Assembly: GCA_017444385.1 (NCBI GenBank)
Contig: JAFSWQ010000014.1
Coordinates: 62,001 to 126,000, forward strand
Direction: 5' to 3'
DNA: 64,000 nt
DNA from: Clostridia bacterium
GTDB lineage: Bacteria; Bacillota; Clostridia; Christensenellales; CAG-1252
Below are positions 37,494 to 45,788 of this stretch, in pieces. Under the pieces are notes generated by a model. It was not told the origin of the DNA and did not search any database. It saw only the letters and a program-made list of their open reading frames with translations. Made by a program: the position numbers and the translations under genes. How positions within the stretch are numbered: the stretch's first letter is position 1; each line of letters opens with the position of its first letter.

Positions 37494-37533
37494 AAAAATT
37501 ACGTGAGAATTTACGATATGTATATTCTCACGT
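37494..37533 (-). terminator. Terminator after fakA
   Basis: A perfect 10-bp stem (ACGTGAGAAT / ATTCTCACGT) is followed by AATTTTTATAA on the minus strand, 31 bases past the fakA stop. Confidence 0.82.
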
Positions 37534-37563
37534 TTAACAAAGGTTGATTAAGTAATCAAGGAA

Positions 37564-39180
37564 TCATTCTAAAACAAGGTCGTAATAGTAATTGGCTTGT
37601 CCGCCGAAATAAGTCATTACGTCGAGATCGGGGAACGCGTCTTCCAATCTTTCTTTTACCGCTTCGAGTTCGCCTTCGTCCACGTCCTTACCGTAGTACA
37701 ACGACAATACGTCCATATCGTCCCCGCCGAGTTTACCGACGAGATCGACTAACACGTTAGCTATATCGTCGCCTTTGACGAGTATCTTTTTATCGGATAA
37801 ACCTATAAAATTGCCTTCCTTTACTCTAATACCGTCGATAGAAGCGTTCCTCACGGCGCGAGTCAAAGTCCCGCAAACGATATTATTAAGTACTGCGGAC
37901 ATATTCTTAACGTTATCTTCCGCGCTCAACGTGGTATCGAATTCGGTTATCGCGTTCAAACCGCTCTGAACGTTTACGGTAGGCATAACGAAGCAAGGCT
38001 TTTCAACAAGTTCGGTCGCTTGGTTCGCCGCTAACGTAATATTCTTATTGTTGGGGAATATTATGACGTTATCCGCGTTTATACGCTTTATCGAATTTAT
38101 AAAGTCTTCAACGCTCGGATTCATACTTTGACCGCCCTCGACGATAAAGTCCGCGCCTAAGCCGGAATACAAACGCTTATAACCGTCGCCCGAACATACC
38201 GCGATGATACCCAAAGGCTTTCTTTCTCTCGCTCTCTTTGCGAGAAGCTCGCGGTTTTGAATTAGCATATTCTCGATTTTCACTTTATCCAGTTCGCCCA
38301 ATTCGACGGCATATTGCAAAGCTTTGCCGGGGGTGTTGGTATGTACGTGAACTTTTACGAGAGAAAGGTCGCCGATGCAGATAAGGCTATCGCCCAGTTT
38401 GGACAATTTATTTTTAAGTTTTTCAATGTCCGCGACGGTGGTTTGCGGATAAAGATTGGTTATGAAAAACTCGGTGCAATAGGCAAACTTTATTTCGGTA
38501 AGATCGTCGTCGTCAAGATCGGCTTCCTCTTCTTTTACCTCGACCGCCACTTCTTCGATAGGCTCGTTTTTAAGAACTTTCAACCAGCCTTTCAAAACGC
38601 ACATCAAGCCGTAACCACCCGCGTCAACTACGCCCGCCTTTTTGAGAACGGGGAGCATTTCGGGTGTGCGGGACAAGATATTTTCGCCAACCGAGATTAT
38701 CTTTTCCATAAACGACTCGAAAGTGTCTCCGCGTGAACAGCAGGAAGGCGCTTCTTCGGCGATAACTCTTATAACCGTTAAGATAGTACCCTCTTTTGGC
38801 GTATTGACCGCGCCGTATGCGACTTTCGCGCCTTTCTTAAACGCAGCCACGAAATCTTTGGGGACGAGAATATCCTTTTCGGAAAGAGCCGAGCAAAAGC
38901 CCGATAGTATTTGACTTAAAATAACGCCGCTGTTACCGCGCGCCCCCGTCAAAGACGCGGTCGCAATAGTCTTCGCGATCTCTCTTATATCGTCGGTATC
39001 GCCCAAAGCGACCAAGGCTTTTACGGCGGTACGGATCGTCATACTCATATTCGTGCCGGTATCTCCGTCGGGAACGGGAAAAACGTTTAAGGAGTCTACC
39101 GTCGCTCTGTTCGCTTCGAGGTTCTTGCAACCGCCGACGAACAAGTTTATTAAAATTTTACCATCTATACTTTTATACAT
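37564..39180 (-). CDS. fakA: Fatty acid kinase catalytic subunit FakA (DAK2 domain, YloV-type)
   Basis: Phosphorylates fatty acids held by a FakB/DegV partner so they can enter phospholipids. At 538 aa it has an N-terminal DAK2 ATP-binding domain with VFPVPDGDTGTNMSMT near residue 33 (metal-binding Asp cluster) and LTGARGNSGVI. A middle domain holds YCTEFFI, and the C-terminal DegV-like/EDD domain contains IFPNNKNI and YYGKDV. It follows the Asp23-family gene by 9 bases, matching the rpmB-yloU-yloV neighbourhood of B. subtilis. A DegV/FakB protein is encoded at 63.1 kb. Confidence 0.95.
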   Translation of the reverse strand: MYKSIDGKILINLFVGGCKNLEANRATVDSLNVFPVPDGDTGTNMSMTIRTAVKALVALGDTDDIREIAKTIATASLTGARGNSGVILSQILSGFCSALSEKDILVPKDFVAAFKKGAKVAYGAVNTPKEGTILTVIRVIAEEAPSCCSRGDTFESFMEKIISVGENILSRTPEMLPVLKKAGVVDAGGYGLMCVLKGWLKVLKNEPIEEVAVEVKEEEADLDDDDLTEIKFAYCTEFFITNLYPQTTVADIEKLKNKLSKLGDSLICIGDLSLVKVHVHTNTPGKALQYAVELGELDKVKIENMLIQNRELLAKRARERKPLGIIAVCSGDGYKRLYSGLGADFIVEGGQSMNPSVEDFINSIKRINADNVIIFPNNKNITLAANQATELVEKPCFVMPTVNVQSGLNAITEFDTTLSAEDNVKNMSAVLNNIVCGTLTRAVRNASIDGIRVKEGNFIGLSDKKILVKGDDIANVLVDLVGKLGGDDMDVLSLYYGKDVDEGELEAVKERLEDAFPDLDVMTYFGGQANYYYDLVLE

Positions 39181-39189
39181 AATGATTAT

Positions 39190-39540
39190 CTATACTCTCA
39201 CGCCCAATACGTTTACGTTGACGGCGTTCACGACCATACCCGTAAACTCTTCCACCGAATACTTGACGGCGGAACGCAGGGATTCGCTGACCGCTTCTAC
39301 GTTGACGCCCTCTTTGAACAAAACGTAAAGGTCAATATATATGTTATGGTCTATGCAAGTAACCTTAACGCCTTTGGTATTCTTATCCGAACGGAAAAGT
39401 TGCGCCAAAGCGTCGGTGACTCTTCTCGAAACCAAATCCACCACGCCGTAGCACTCCGAAGCGATTCTATTGGCGACTACGACCACCGCTTCGTCCGAAA
39501 CAGTGATCTTGCCGAATTTATTACTCGTCTTAACTGCCAT
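39190..39540 (-). CDS. Asp23/Gls24-family protein (YloU type)
   Basis: A 116 aa Asp23/DUF322 protein: FGKITVSDEAVVVVANRIASECYGVVDLV at the start, and a central IDLYVLFKEGVNVE strand. Family members associate with the membrane or envelope stress response; this version lacks an N-terminal membrane anchor. It is cotranscribed with fakA. Confidence 0.92.
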   Translation of the reverse strand: MAVKTSNKFGKITVSDEAVVVVANRIASECYGVVDLVSRRVTDALAQLFRSDKNTKGVKVTCIDHNIYIDLYVLFKEGVNVEAVSESLRSAVKYSVEEFTGMVVNAVNVNVLGVRV

Positions 39541-39587
39541 AACCCAATTCTATTAGTTCTATAACTTCTTTATTTACATATTAAAGC

Positions 39588-39604
39588 AAATGCGTTTCGC
39601 ATTT
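39588..39604 (-). promoter_or_regulatory. Hairpin at the 5' end of the Asp23-fakA transcript
   Basis: AAATGCG-TTT-CGCATTT is a perfect 7-bp stem with a 3-base loop. It sits within a few bases of the transcription start predicted from the promoter at 39615-39643, where it could protect the mRNA end. Confidence 0.5.
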
Positions 39605-39614
39605 ACCCTATAAT

Positions 39615-39643
39615 AATATACTATATTCCAATTAATTTTGCAA
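39615..39643 (-). promoter_or_regulatory. Promoter for the Asp23-family gene and fakA
   Basis: TTGCAA and TATATT with a 17-base spacer on the minus strand. Confidence 0.68.
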
Positions 39644-39724
39644 GGTTTTTAATCACCTGAAACGAAAAGAAGTTAAAAAATTTGATTTTCCTTGTAAAAA
39701 AATAAAAAAGTTGATTATTTTTTC

Positions 39725-39753
39725 TTGCCTAATTTGTTTTTCCGTGTTAAAAT
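39725..39753 (+). promoter_or_regulatory. Promoter for rpmB
   Basis: TTGCCT and TAAAAT with a 17-base spacer, 32 bases before the rpmB start. Confidence 0.68.
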
Positions 39754-39785
39754 ATCAAAGTTATCAAATCATCGGAGGTGTTATT

Positions 39786-39992
39786 ATGTCAAGAGTATGC
39801 AGCGTTTGCGGAAAGGGCAAAATGAGTGGCAATTTAGTCAGTCACAGTAACCGCAAGACTCCTCACCTTTGGTCCGCTAACGTCCAAAAGGTCAAAGTAG
39901 TCAGCGAGAACGGAACCGTTTCCTCGAAGTACGTTTGTTCCAGATGTCTTCGTAGCGGTAAAGTTGCGAGAGCGACCAAGTATTCCGATTAA
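39786..39992 (+). CDS. rpmB: 50S ribosomal protein L28
   Basis: A 68 aa ribosomal protein with two CXXC pairs (CSVC near residue 5, CSRC near 52), so this is the zinc-binding form. GGAGG lies 7 bases before the ATG at 39786, which rules out the longer frame from 39711. It is divergent from the Asp23-fakA pair, as in other Firmicutes. Confidence 0.97.
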   Translation: MSRVCSVCGKGKMSGNLVSHSNRKTPHLWSANVQKVKVVSENGTVSSKYVCSRCLRSGKVARATKYSD

Positions 39993-40019
39993 TCATTATT
40001 ATTGCTTTTAACCAGTTGG

Positions 40020-40043
40020 GGCAAGCGAAAGTTTGCCTTTTTT
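40020..40043 (+). terminator. Terminator after rpmB
   Basis: GGCAAGC-GAAA-GTTTGCC (one mismatch) followed by TTTTTT. Confidence 0.82.
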
Positions 40044-40070
40044 GGTATTTATAAATATTTCGCTTTCCGC

Positions 40071-40099
40071 TTGTAATCAACGGTTTTTTATTGTATAAT
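40071..40099 (+). promoter_or_regulatory. Promoter for the alpha/beta hydrolase gene
   Basis: TTGTAA and TATAAT with a 17-base spacer, 28 bases before the ATG. Confidence 0.75.
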
Positions 40100-40127
40100 A
40101 GAGTCATCAATCAAAGGAAACGGTAAG

Positions 40128-41030
40128 ATGAGACATTTCTCCATTAACAGTTTCGACGGTACTCCCATTTTCGTTAGAGTATGGGACGACGTCTTAGAAC
40201 CTAAAGGCGTTGTGCAGATAGCCCACGGTATGTGCGAACATAGCGGTCGTTACGACGAGTTCGCCTCTTTTTTGGAGAAAAACGGCTATATCGTCTTCGC
40301 CGACGATCATCGTTGTTACGGGCAAACCGAGAATATCGACGATATCGGCTATCATCAAGGCGAGATTTTCGAGGACACTCTTTCCGATCTTATTTTCTTA
40401 AACAAGCGTTTTCAACAGGAATACTCTTTACCCGTCGTTTTGTTCGGTCACAGCTACGGCAGTTTTCTTTCGCAAGCCTTTTTAGAGAGAGGGTGCAAAG
40501 TCAACGGCGTGATATTGGCGGGTACCGCTTATATGGGTAAAGCGCTTCCCTTTTTAGGCTACGTTTTCGCTTCCCTACTTCCCAAAAAATTGAAGCCGGC
40601 GTTCATATTGAAAATGAGCGACCTTCTCTTCGACGGCGCGTATAAACCCGAAAGAGGGCCTTCCCTTTGGACGAGTTCGGACGCGGAAAAGAGAAAAGCC
40701 TATCTTGCGGATCCGATGTGCAATATACCGCCGAGCGTAAATTTTTATTATAATATGATGAAGGGGCTTTTGAGCGTAGCAAAAAAAAGCAACCTCGAAA
40801 AGATAGACGCCGACACACCCGTAGCCATTTTCTCAGGGCGCGCCGACCCCATCGGCGGGGCTAAATCTTCAAAAGCAAAGTCCCTCTATAATCTTCTTCG
40901 AGATAGAGGGGTAAAGAAAGTTCGCCTCTTTATCTACGAAAACGCCCGTCACGAATTGGTCAACGAAAAACAGCGCGATACGTATATGCGGCATATGCTG
41001 TCTTTCATAGACTATTGTTTCGATTCGTAA
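40128..41030 (+). CDS. Alpha/beta hydrolase, monoacylglycerol-lipase type
   Basis: A 300 aa cytoplasmic hydrolase. It has the oxyanion-hole HGMCEHSGRY motif near residue 34, the nucleophile elbow GHSYGS with Ser at about 108, an acid in SGRADPIGG near 240, and the catalytic His in NARHELVNE near 272. This layout (serine aminopeptidase S33/Hydrolase_4) fits monoacylglycerol lipase or lysophospholipase; the substrate is inferred. AAAGGAAACG supports the start. Confidence 0.9.
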   Translation: MRHFSINSFDGTPIFVRVWDDVLEPKGVVQIAHGMCEHSGRYDEFASFLEKNGYIVFADDHRCYGQTENIDDIGYHQGEIFEDTLSDLIFLNKRFQQEYSLPVVLFGHSYGSFLSQAFLERGCKVNGVILAGTAYMGKALPFLGYVFASLLPKKLKPAFILKMSDLLFDGAYKPERGPSLWTSSDAEKRKAYLADPMCNIPPSVNFYYNMMKGLLSVAKKSNLEKIDADTPVAIFSGRADPIGGAKSSKAKSLYNLLRDRGVKKVRLFIYENARHELVNEKQRDTYMRHMLSFIDYCFDS

Positions 41031-41066
41031 TTATTTCGGTCGCATAAGATCGTTTTGAACACTTCT

Positions 41067-41095
41067 AACGTTACGCCTTTTCGTAACGTTTTTTT
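41067..41095 (+). terminator. Strong terminator directly upstream of glmS
   Basis: A perfect 9-bp stem (AACGTTACG / CGTAACGTT) with a 6-base loop is followed by a T7 tract. It ends 24 bases before the glmS ATG. Confidence 0.88.
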
Positions 41096-41119
41096 ATTTC
41101 CGCTCATAAACTCTCGTAT

Positions 41120-42850
41120 ATGTGCGGAATTGTCGGATTTGCTAAAAAGGATTGCGTAAAAGAAATATACAACGGACTCAAACGTCTCGAATATCGCGGC
41201 TACGACTCGGTAGGCGTCGCTTATTTCAACGGCGAATTGAAGACGATAAAGAAGAAAGGTAGAATCGAAAACCTACCTCTACCCGAAGTATGCGACTTCG
41301 GCATAGGTCACACTCGCTGGGCGACGCACGGAGAGCCGTCCGACGTGAACGCCCACCCTCACACGTCTATGCACTTCGCCCTCGTCCATAACGGAATAGT
41401 GGAAAACTATTCGGAAATAAAGAAGTTTCTCATAAACGAGGGGTTTGACTTTTCGTCGACCACCGATACCGAGGTGATAGTCAAATATATGGAATACCTC
41501 TATAAAGGGGACGTTTTAGAATGTTTCAAGGGGCTTTCCGCGTTGAAAGGCAGTTACGCTTTGGCGGTTTTGAATTCGGACTACCCCGACAGAATATTTC
41601 TTGCGAAAAAAGAAAATCCTTTGATAATAGGCAAGTGCGAGGGTTATTATTGTTTCGCGTCCGACTCTCCCGCCATAATCGAATATACCGATAAAATATA
41701 TAAAATGAAAGACGGCGAGGTCGCGGTCGTAAAAAACGACGAAGTGGAACTCTATCAAGACGGGAAACGCAAAAAGATAACGTTCACGAAGACCAAACTG
41801 CAAGTTTCGCAAATAGACGTAGGCGGATACTCGTCCTATATGCAAAAGGAAATAGCCGAAGAGCCTTTGGCAATAAAAGCGACCGTCGAAAAACTATACG
41901 CGAAAGGTTTGAGTAAAGAGAGTTTATCCGCCATCAAATCGTCGAACTCGGTCGATCTCGTCGGGTGCGGATCGGCTTATAACGCCTGTCTTTACGCAAA
42001 ATACTTACTCGAAGAAAAGGTCGGATTTTCGGTTTGCTGCGAAACGTCGGGCGAATACCGTTACAAAAAGAAAGCGCCCGCGTCCCTCGTTATAGCGGTA
42101 ACGCAAAGCGGAGAAACTTCGGATACGATTGGCGCGGTAAAAAGAGCGAAAGAAAAAGGCAGTTACGTTATAGCCGTTACCAACGTACCCGACTCGGACG
42201 TAACTCAACACGCGGACGACTCTTTGATTACCTCGGCGGGCGCGGAAATCGCGGTCGCGGCAACGAAAAGCTACGCGACTCAACTCGTCGCCTTACGTTA
42301 TCTCGCGGAAGAAATCGCGAGGGCGCACGGGAAAAAATTGCCGGCAATGAACGCGCGTAAACTCTATCTATCGGCGAAAACGCTCGTCGACAATTACGCC
42401 GAGGTGGAAAAATACGCGCAATACGATTACGGAAACCTCTTTTTTATCGGCCGCTCGGTCGACTATTCATCCGCATTAGAGGGCGCGTTAAAAGCAAAAG
42501 AGATAGCGTACGTTCCCTCGGACGCCTGCCCAGCCGCAGAGATAAAGCACGGGCCTTTGGCGATAGTGGACGAAAACACGCTCGTTGTCTGCATATCTAC
42601 TGTAAAGAGGCTTTCTCAAAAATGTCGTAACGCAATAAGCGAAGTACAGACGCGAGGGGCGAAGGTTTTAGTTATATCCCCTTACGATCTATCTACGGAC
42701 GAAAGGATATATCTTGATGGAATAAGCGAGGATTTATACCCTATATTATCCGCGATACCTCTTCAACAACTCGCGCTCGCGCTTACGTTAAAAAAAGGAC
42801 TTGACCCCGACAAACCCCGCCACCTTGCGAAATCGGTAACGGTCGAATAG
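41120..42850 (+). CDS. glmS: Glutamine-fructose-6-phosphate aminotransferase (isomerizing)
   Basis: Makes glucosamine-6-phosphate, the first step toward peptidoglycan amino sugars. Of 576 aa, the N-terminal glutaminase domain starts MCGIVGFAKK, with Cys2 as the nucleophile after Met removal; this fixes the start. Two SIS sugar-isomerase domains follow (CGSAYNACLYA, TQSGETSDTIGAV, GRSVDYSSALEGALKAKEIAY). It ends with the usual KSVTVE. No SD is visible before the ATG and a strong terminator sits 24 bases upstream. No glmS ribozyme fits in the 89-base gap. Confidence 0.97.
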   Translation: MCGIVGFAKKDCVKEIYNGLKRLEYRGYDSVGVAYFNGELKTIKKKGRIENLPLPEVCDFGIGHTRWATHGEPSDVNAHPHTSMHFALVHNGIVENYSEIKKFLINEGFDFSSTTDTEVIVKYMEYLYKGDVLECFKGLSALKGSYALAVLNSDYPDRIFLAKKENPLIIGKCEGYYCFASDSPAIIEYTDKIYKMKDGEVAVVKNDEVELYQDGKRKKITFTKTKLQVSQIDVGGYSSYMQKEIAEEPLAIKATVEKLYAKGLSKESLSAIKSSNSVDLVGCGSAYNACLYAKYLLEEKVGFSVCCETSGEYRYKKKAPASLVIAVTQSGETSDTIGAVKRAKEKGSYVIAVTNVPDSDVTQHADDSLITSAGAEIAVAATKSYATQLVALRYLAEEIARAHGKKLPAMNARKLYLSAKTLVDNYAEVEKYAQYDYGNLFFIGRSVDYSSALEGALKAKEIAYVPSDACPAAEIKHGPLAIVDENTLVVCISTVKRLSQKCRNAISEVQTRGAKVLVISPYDLSTDERIYLDGISEDLYPILSAIPLQQLALALTLKKGLDPDKPRHLAKSVTVE

Positions 42851-42870
42851 AGTCAAATCCCAAGCGATTC

Positions 42871-44214
42871 TTATTTATTAAACAGAGTTTTATATCGCTC
42901 TACAAATCTTTTTACTTTGGTTTTACTTGGTAAAAGAGTAAAACGCGAGGACAAGTATTCTTCGGCCTTTTTATAGTCGACGGGGGTTTTCACCTCGCAT
43001 TCCACTTCATAGTCCACGTAATCGAGATAGACGTTTTTATCCCATTCGTATTTCAGCCCGTCAACGACTATGCACGAACGGAACGTGACGAGTTGACCGA
43101 CGTATTTCAAGGAATGTTTGAGATCTGCCCCGGTCAGTTTTTTAAGTTCGTCTTCGGTTATACCGTCTACGACGTAACGGCGGAATTCATCCTCGTCTAT
43201 GGCTTTGTTAAGTTCTATTCTTCCTTTTCCGTCCTCTCGGTTTACTTTATACGTAAATTCGTAAGCGCCGTTCTTCTCTCTTATTCTTCCGCCCGTCGTG
43301 AGATCGTCGGTCAAAAAATAATAATTGGTTTGAACGTTCTTTTCGGCATTTTCGGTAGCGGAAGAGTAGGTGTCTTCGCTCACTAAATACTTCAATTCCC
43401 ATTCCCAAGCGTTTTCTTCGACGGCTTTTAAATAACGTTTAGCGGATAATACCACTCGCTCGTCGGGAAAATCAAGCAGTTTCTCGGCTATCTCGAATTT
43501 TGAATAGTCTTTGTTATTGATAAACGCGTTAAGGCAATTAGCGATAAACCTCGCGGGGCGCAAATAGTTGCGGCCTAAAATATCGACGTACTTTTCCATC
43601 GCCTTTTTACCCTTTACGCAGTCGTAAAAGAACTCTTCGTCCACGACGGGGGACGAGCGTTCGGTCGTGTTTTTAGGACACGCCTTTTGGCATTCGTTAC
43701 AACCTAAAACCTTATTGCCGAGAAGTTTAGCGAGTTTTTCGTTCTCTATATATATTCTATCCTGTAATTCGCGAATACAAATATCGCGATTAAAGCCTTT
43801 ATCCGTCAAAGCGTGAGTCGGGCACGCTTTTATACACTCTCTGCAATCGCCACAACTATCGCTCGAGTAATGCGTATTATCGGGAAGGCTTACGCCGTTT
43901 ACTTTTATTATTTCGACGGTGAAAAAACTGCCGTATTTTTCGTGCAAACAAATGGTGTGTTTACCTCTTATACAGCCGTCCGCTTCGAGAATATCTTTAT
44001 AGGGAAGAGTAGGCTCTTCGATATCGTAATCTTTCAAAGCCTCTTTCAACGCCCATTTTCTCTTTCTCACCCTTTGATAGGCGGGATAGTAAGAGTCGAT
44101 AAAAAGCGTTGAGTCCACGGGCGGCGAATAGGTTTCGTATAAAACGAGATAAACGTCGCCCTTTATCGAGACCACGTCCGCGCCGTATTCATTCGCCAAA
44201 GATATGATATCCAT
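42871..44214 (-). CDS. QueG-like double-cluster ferredoxin protein fused to a CYTH domain
   Basis: A 447 aa two-part protein. Residues 1-265 resemble epoxyqueuosine reductase (QueG): a shortened N-terminal domain with KYGSFFTVEI, eight cysteines for two 4Fe-4S clusters (121, 124, 127, 131, 146, 172, 175, 179; CGDCRECIKACP and CNECQKACP), and a HEAT-like helical piece at 218-265. Residues 270-445 are a CYTH (triphosphate tunnel) domain: the EWELK signature at 271-275 is ExExK, followed by QTNYYFLTDDL, RIREKNGAYEFTYKV and a late YVDYEVECEV strand. QueG acts on tRNA; CYTH domains bind or cleave triphosphates. The fusion is not one I know. The gene ends the nth-obg-yhbY operon. Confidence 0.8.
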   Translation of the reverse strand: MDIISLANEYGADVVSIKGDVYLVLYETYSPPVDSTLFIDSYYPAYQRVRKRKWALKEALKDYDIEEPTLPYKDILEADGCIRGKHTICLHEKYGSFFTVEIIKVNGVSLPDNTHYSSDSCGDCRECIKACPTHALTDKGFNRDICIRELQDRIYIENEKLAKLLGNKVLGCNECQKACPKNTTERSSPVVDEEFFYDCVKGKKAMEKYVDILGRNYLRPARFIANCLNAFINNKDYSKFEIAEKLLDFPDERVVLSAKRYLKAVEENAWEWELKYLVSEDTYSSATENAEKNVQTNYYFLTDDLTTGGRIREKNGAYEFTYKVNREDGKGRIELNKAIDEDEFRRYVVDGITEDELKKLTGADLKHSLKYVGQLVTFRSCIVVDGLKYEWDKNVYLDYVDYEVECEVKTPVDYKKAEEYLSSRFTLLPSKTKVKRFVERYKTLFNK

Positions 44215-44225
44215 ACTAAATCAAA

Positions 44226-44519
44226 CTATTGAAGCAAATGCTTAACGCCCTCTTTGGAACTCTTGCGATAGATTATAATCTTACTGCCTATCGCGTGTAC
44301 GGGATCGGCGTCCAAAGCGTGGCACAAAGCGTCGATAACCTCTTTCGCGGTGTATTCGCAATTCTTTTGAACGCCAATTTTAAGCAATTCGTGGTCTTCG
44401 AGCATTTCGTCGACTTGCGCCAAAAAGGCTTCGGTAACTCCGTTTTTACCGAGATAAATAGTCGTGTTTACGTTGGTCGCTATTGAATTCAAAATACTTC
44501 TTTCTTTACTCGTTATCAT
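44226..44519 (-). CDS. yhbY: YhbY family RNA-binding protein (CRM domain)
   Basis: A 97 aa CRM-domain protein that associates with pre-50S ribosomal particles in other bacteria. It shows the typical IYLGKNGVTEAFLAQVDEML and a basic GSKIIIYRKS end; the GxxG-type loop reads GKNG. It lies 10 bases after obg and 11 bases before the QueG-CYTH gene. Confidence 0.93.
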   Translation of the reverse strand: MITSKERSILNSIATNVNTTIYLGKNGVTEAFLAQVDEMLEDHELLKIGVQKNCEYTAKEVIDALCHALDADPVHAIGSKIIIYRKSSKEGVKHLLQ

Positions 44520-44529
44520 AATTCACCTC

Positions 44530-45786
44530 TTAATCGACGAATACGAATTCTATGTCCGCGATATGAATGACGTCGCCGTCCTTCGCGCCTTGAGATCTTA
44601 ATTCGTCGAAAATACCTCTATCTTTAAGTTTGCGTTGGAAATAGCGGAAGGATTCGGGGTCGGATAGCACTACGTTTCTGACGAGCATATCAACGAAACC
44701 GCCCACTACCTCGAAATTGCCGTCCGAATAGCGAATAATCTCGTAAGAATCGTCGTCGTGATCGTCGTACTCGTAGAAATCTTCCACTATCTTGGTTTTG
44801 GGTTCTATCTTTACCACCGTCTCGGCGGTAACTTTCAATAATTTATCGAGATTTTTATGCGTTACCGCGCAAACGTCTATAACGGGTTTACCTATCGCCT
44901 TTTCAAATTTTTCCACCGCGCCTTCTTCGGCAAGGTCGGTCTTATTAGCGACCACTATTTCCTCTAATAAAGATAAATCTTCACTATAAGAAATAAGCTC
45001 TTTGCGTATCGTGAGATAATCCTCGACGGGATCCCTGCCTTCGTGTCCCGAAACGTCCACGACGTGTATGAGCATTCTCACTCTTTCGATATGTCGTAAG
45101 AAATCGTGCCCGAGCCCCACGCCTTCCGACGCGCCTTCGATAAGTCCGGGGATATCCGCTATAACGTAATTGTTATCGTAAAATTTTACCACGCCGAGAT
45201 TGGGGTTAATCGTAGTAAAATGATAATTTGCAATTTTGGGTTTTGCTTCGGTCATTACCGAAAGCAAGGTGGATTTACCGACGTTGGGGAACCCTATCAA
45301 ACCTATATCCGCTATCGTCTTCAATTCGAGTATAACTCTATGCTCGACGGTCTTTACGCCGTTTTGAGCGAACGAAGGCGATCTTCTCGTAGGGGTAGCG
45401 AAACAAGCGTTTCCTTTGCCGCCTCTACCGCCTTTTAGAACGACTTTACTCTCGCCGTCCACGCACATATCGGCAAGAACCCCGCCCGTTTCTTCGTCGC
45501 GAATTATCGTGCCTACGGGTACTTTTATAATCGTCGGCGCGCCCGATTTACCGGTTTGGTTGCTTTGCCCGCCGTTCTCGCCGTTTTCCGCTCTGAAATG
45601 GACTTTGAATTTAAAATCGTAGAGCGTGGTCATAGAAGCGTCGGCAAGAAAAACTATGTCGCCGCCGTTACCGCCGTTACCGCCGTCGGGACCGCCCGTT
45701 AAAACGTATTTTTCTCTATGAAAGCCGACTTTGCCGTTACCGCCGTTGCCCGCTTTAATATATATCTTCGCTACGTCTAAAAACAT
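44530..45786 (-). CDS. obgE: GTPase Obg/CgtA
   Basis: A GTPase for late 50S assembly, with stress and (in spore formers) sporulation links. At 418 aa it has an N-terminal Gly-rich Obg fold (GGPDGGNGGNGGD), a G domain (GFPNVGKSTLL, DIPGLIEGAS, ANKTDL), and a C-terminal OCT domain with a long acidic linker (EYDDHDDDSYE). A GGAGAG site precedes the ATG, 2 bases after the nth stop. Confidence 0.97.
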   Translation of the reverse strand: MFLDVAKIYIKAGNGGNGKVGFHREKYVLTGGPDGGNGGNGGDIVFLADASMTTLYDFKFKVHFRAENGENGGQSNQTGKSGAPTIIKVPVGTIIRDEETGGVLADMCVDGESKVVLKGGRGGKGNACFATPTRRSPSFAQNGVKTVEHRVILELKTIADIGLIGFPNVGKSTLLSVMTEAKPKIANYHFTTINPNLGVVKFYDNNYVIADIPGLIEGASEGVGLGHDFLRHIERVRMLIHVVDVSGHEGRDPVEDYLTIRKELISYSEDLSLLEEIVVANKTDLAEEGAVEKFEKAIGKPVIDVCAVTHKNLDKLLKVTAETVVKIEPKTKIVEDFYEYDDHDDDSYEIIRYSDGNFEVVGGFVDMLVRNVVLSDPESFRYFQRKLKDRGIFDELRSQGAKDGDVIHIADIEFVFVD

Positions 45787-45788
45787 AA

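Noticed and set aside
41031-41119. glmS ribozyme upstream of glmS
   Set aside because: Only 89 bases separate the genes and they hold a terminator; the ribozyme core would need more room and its conserved sequence is not there.
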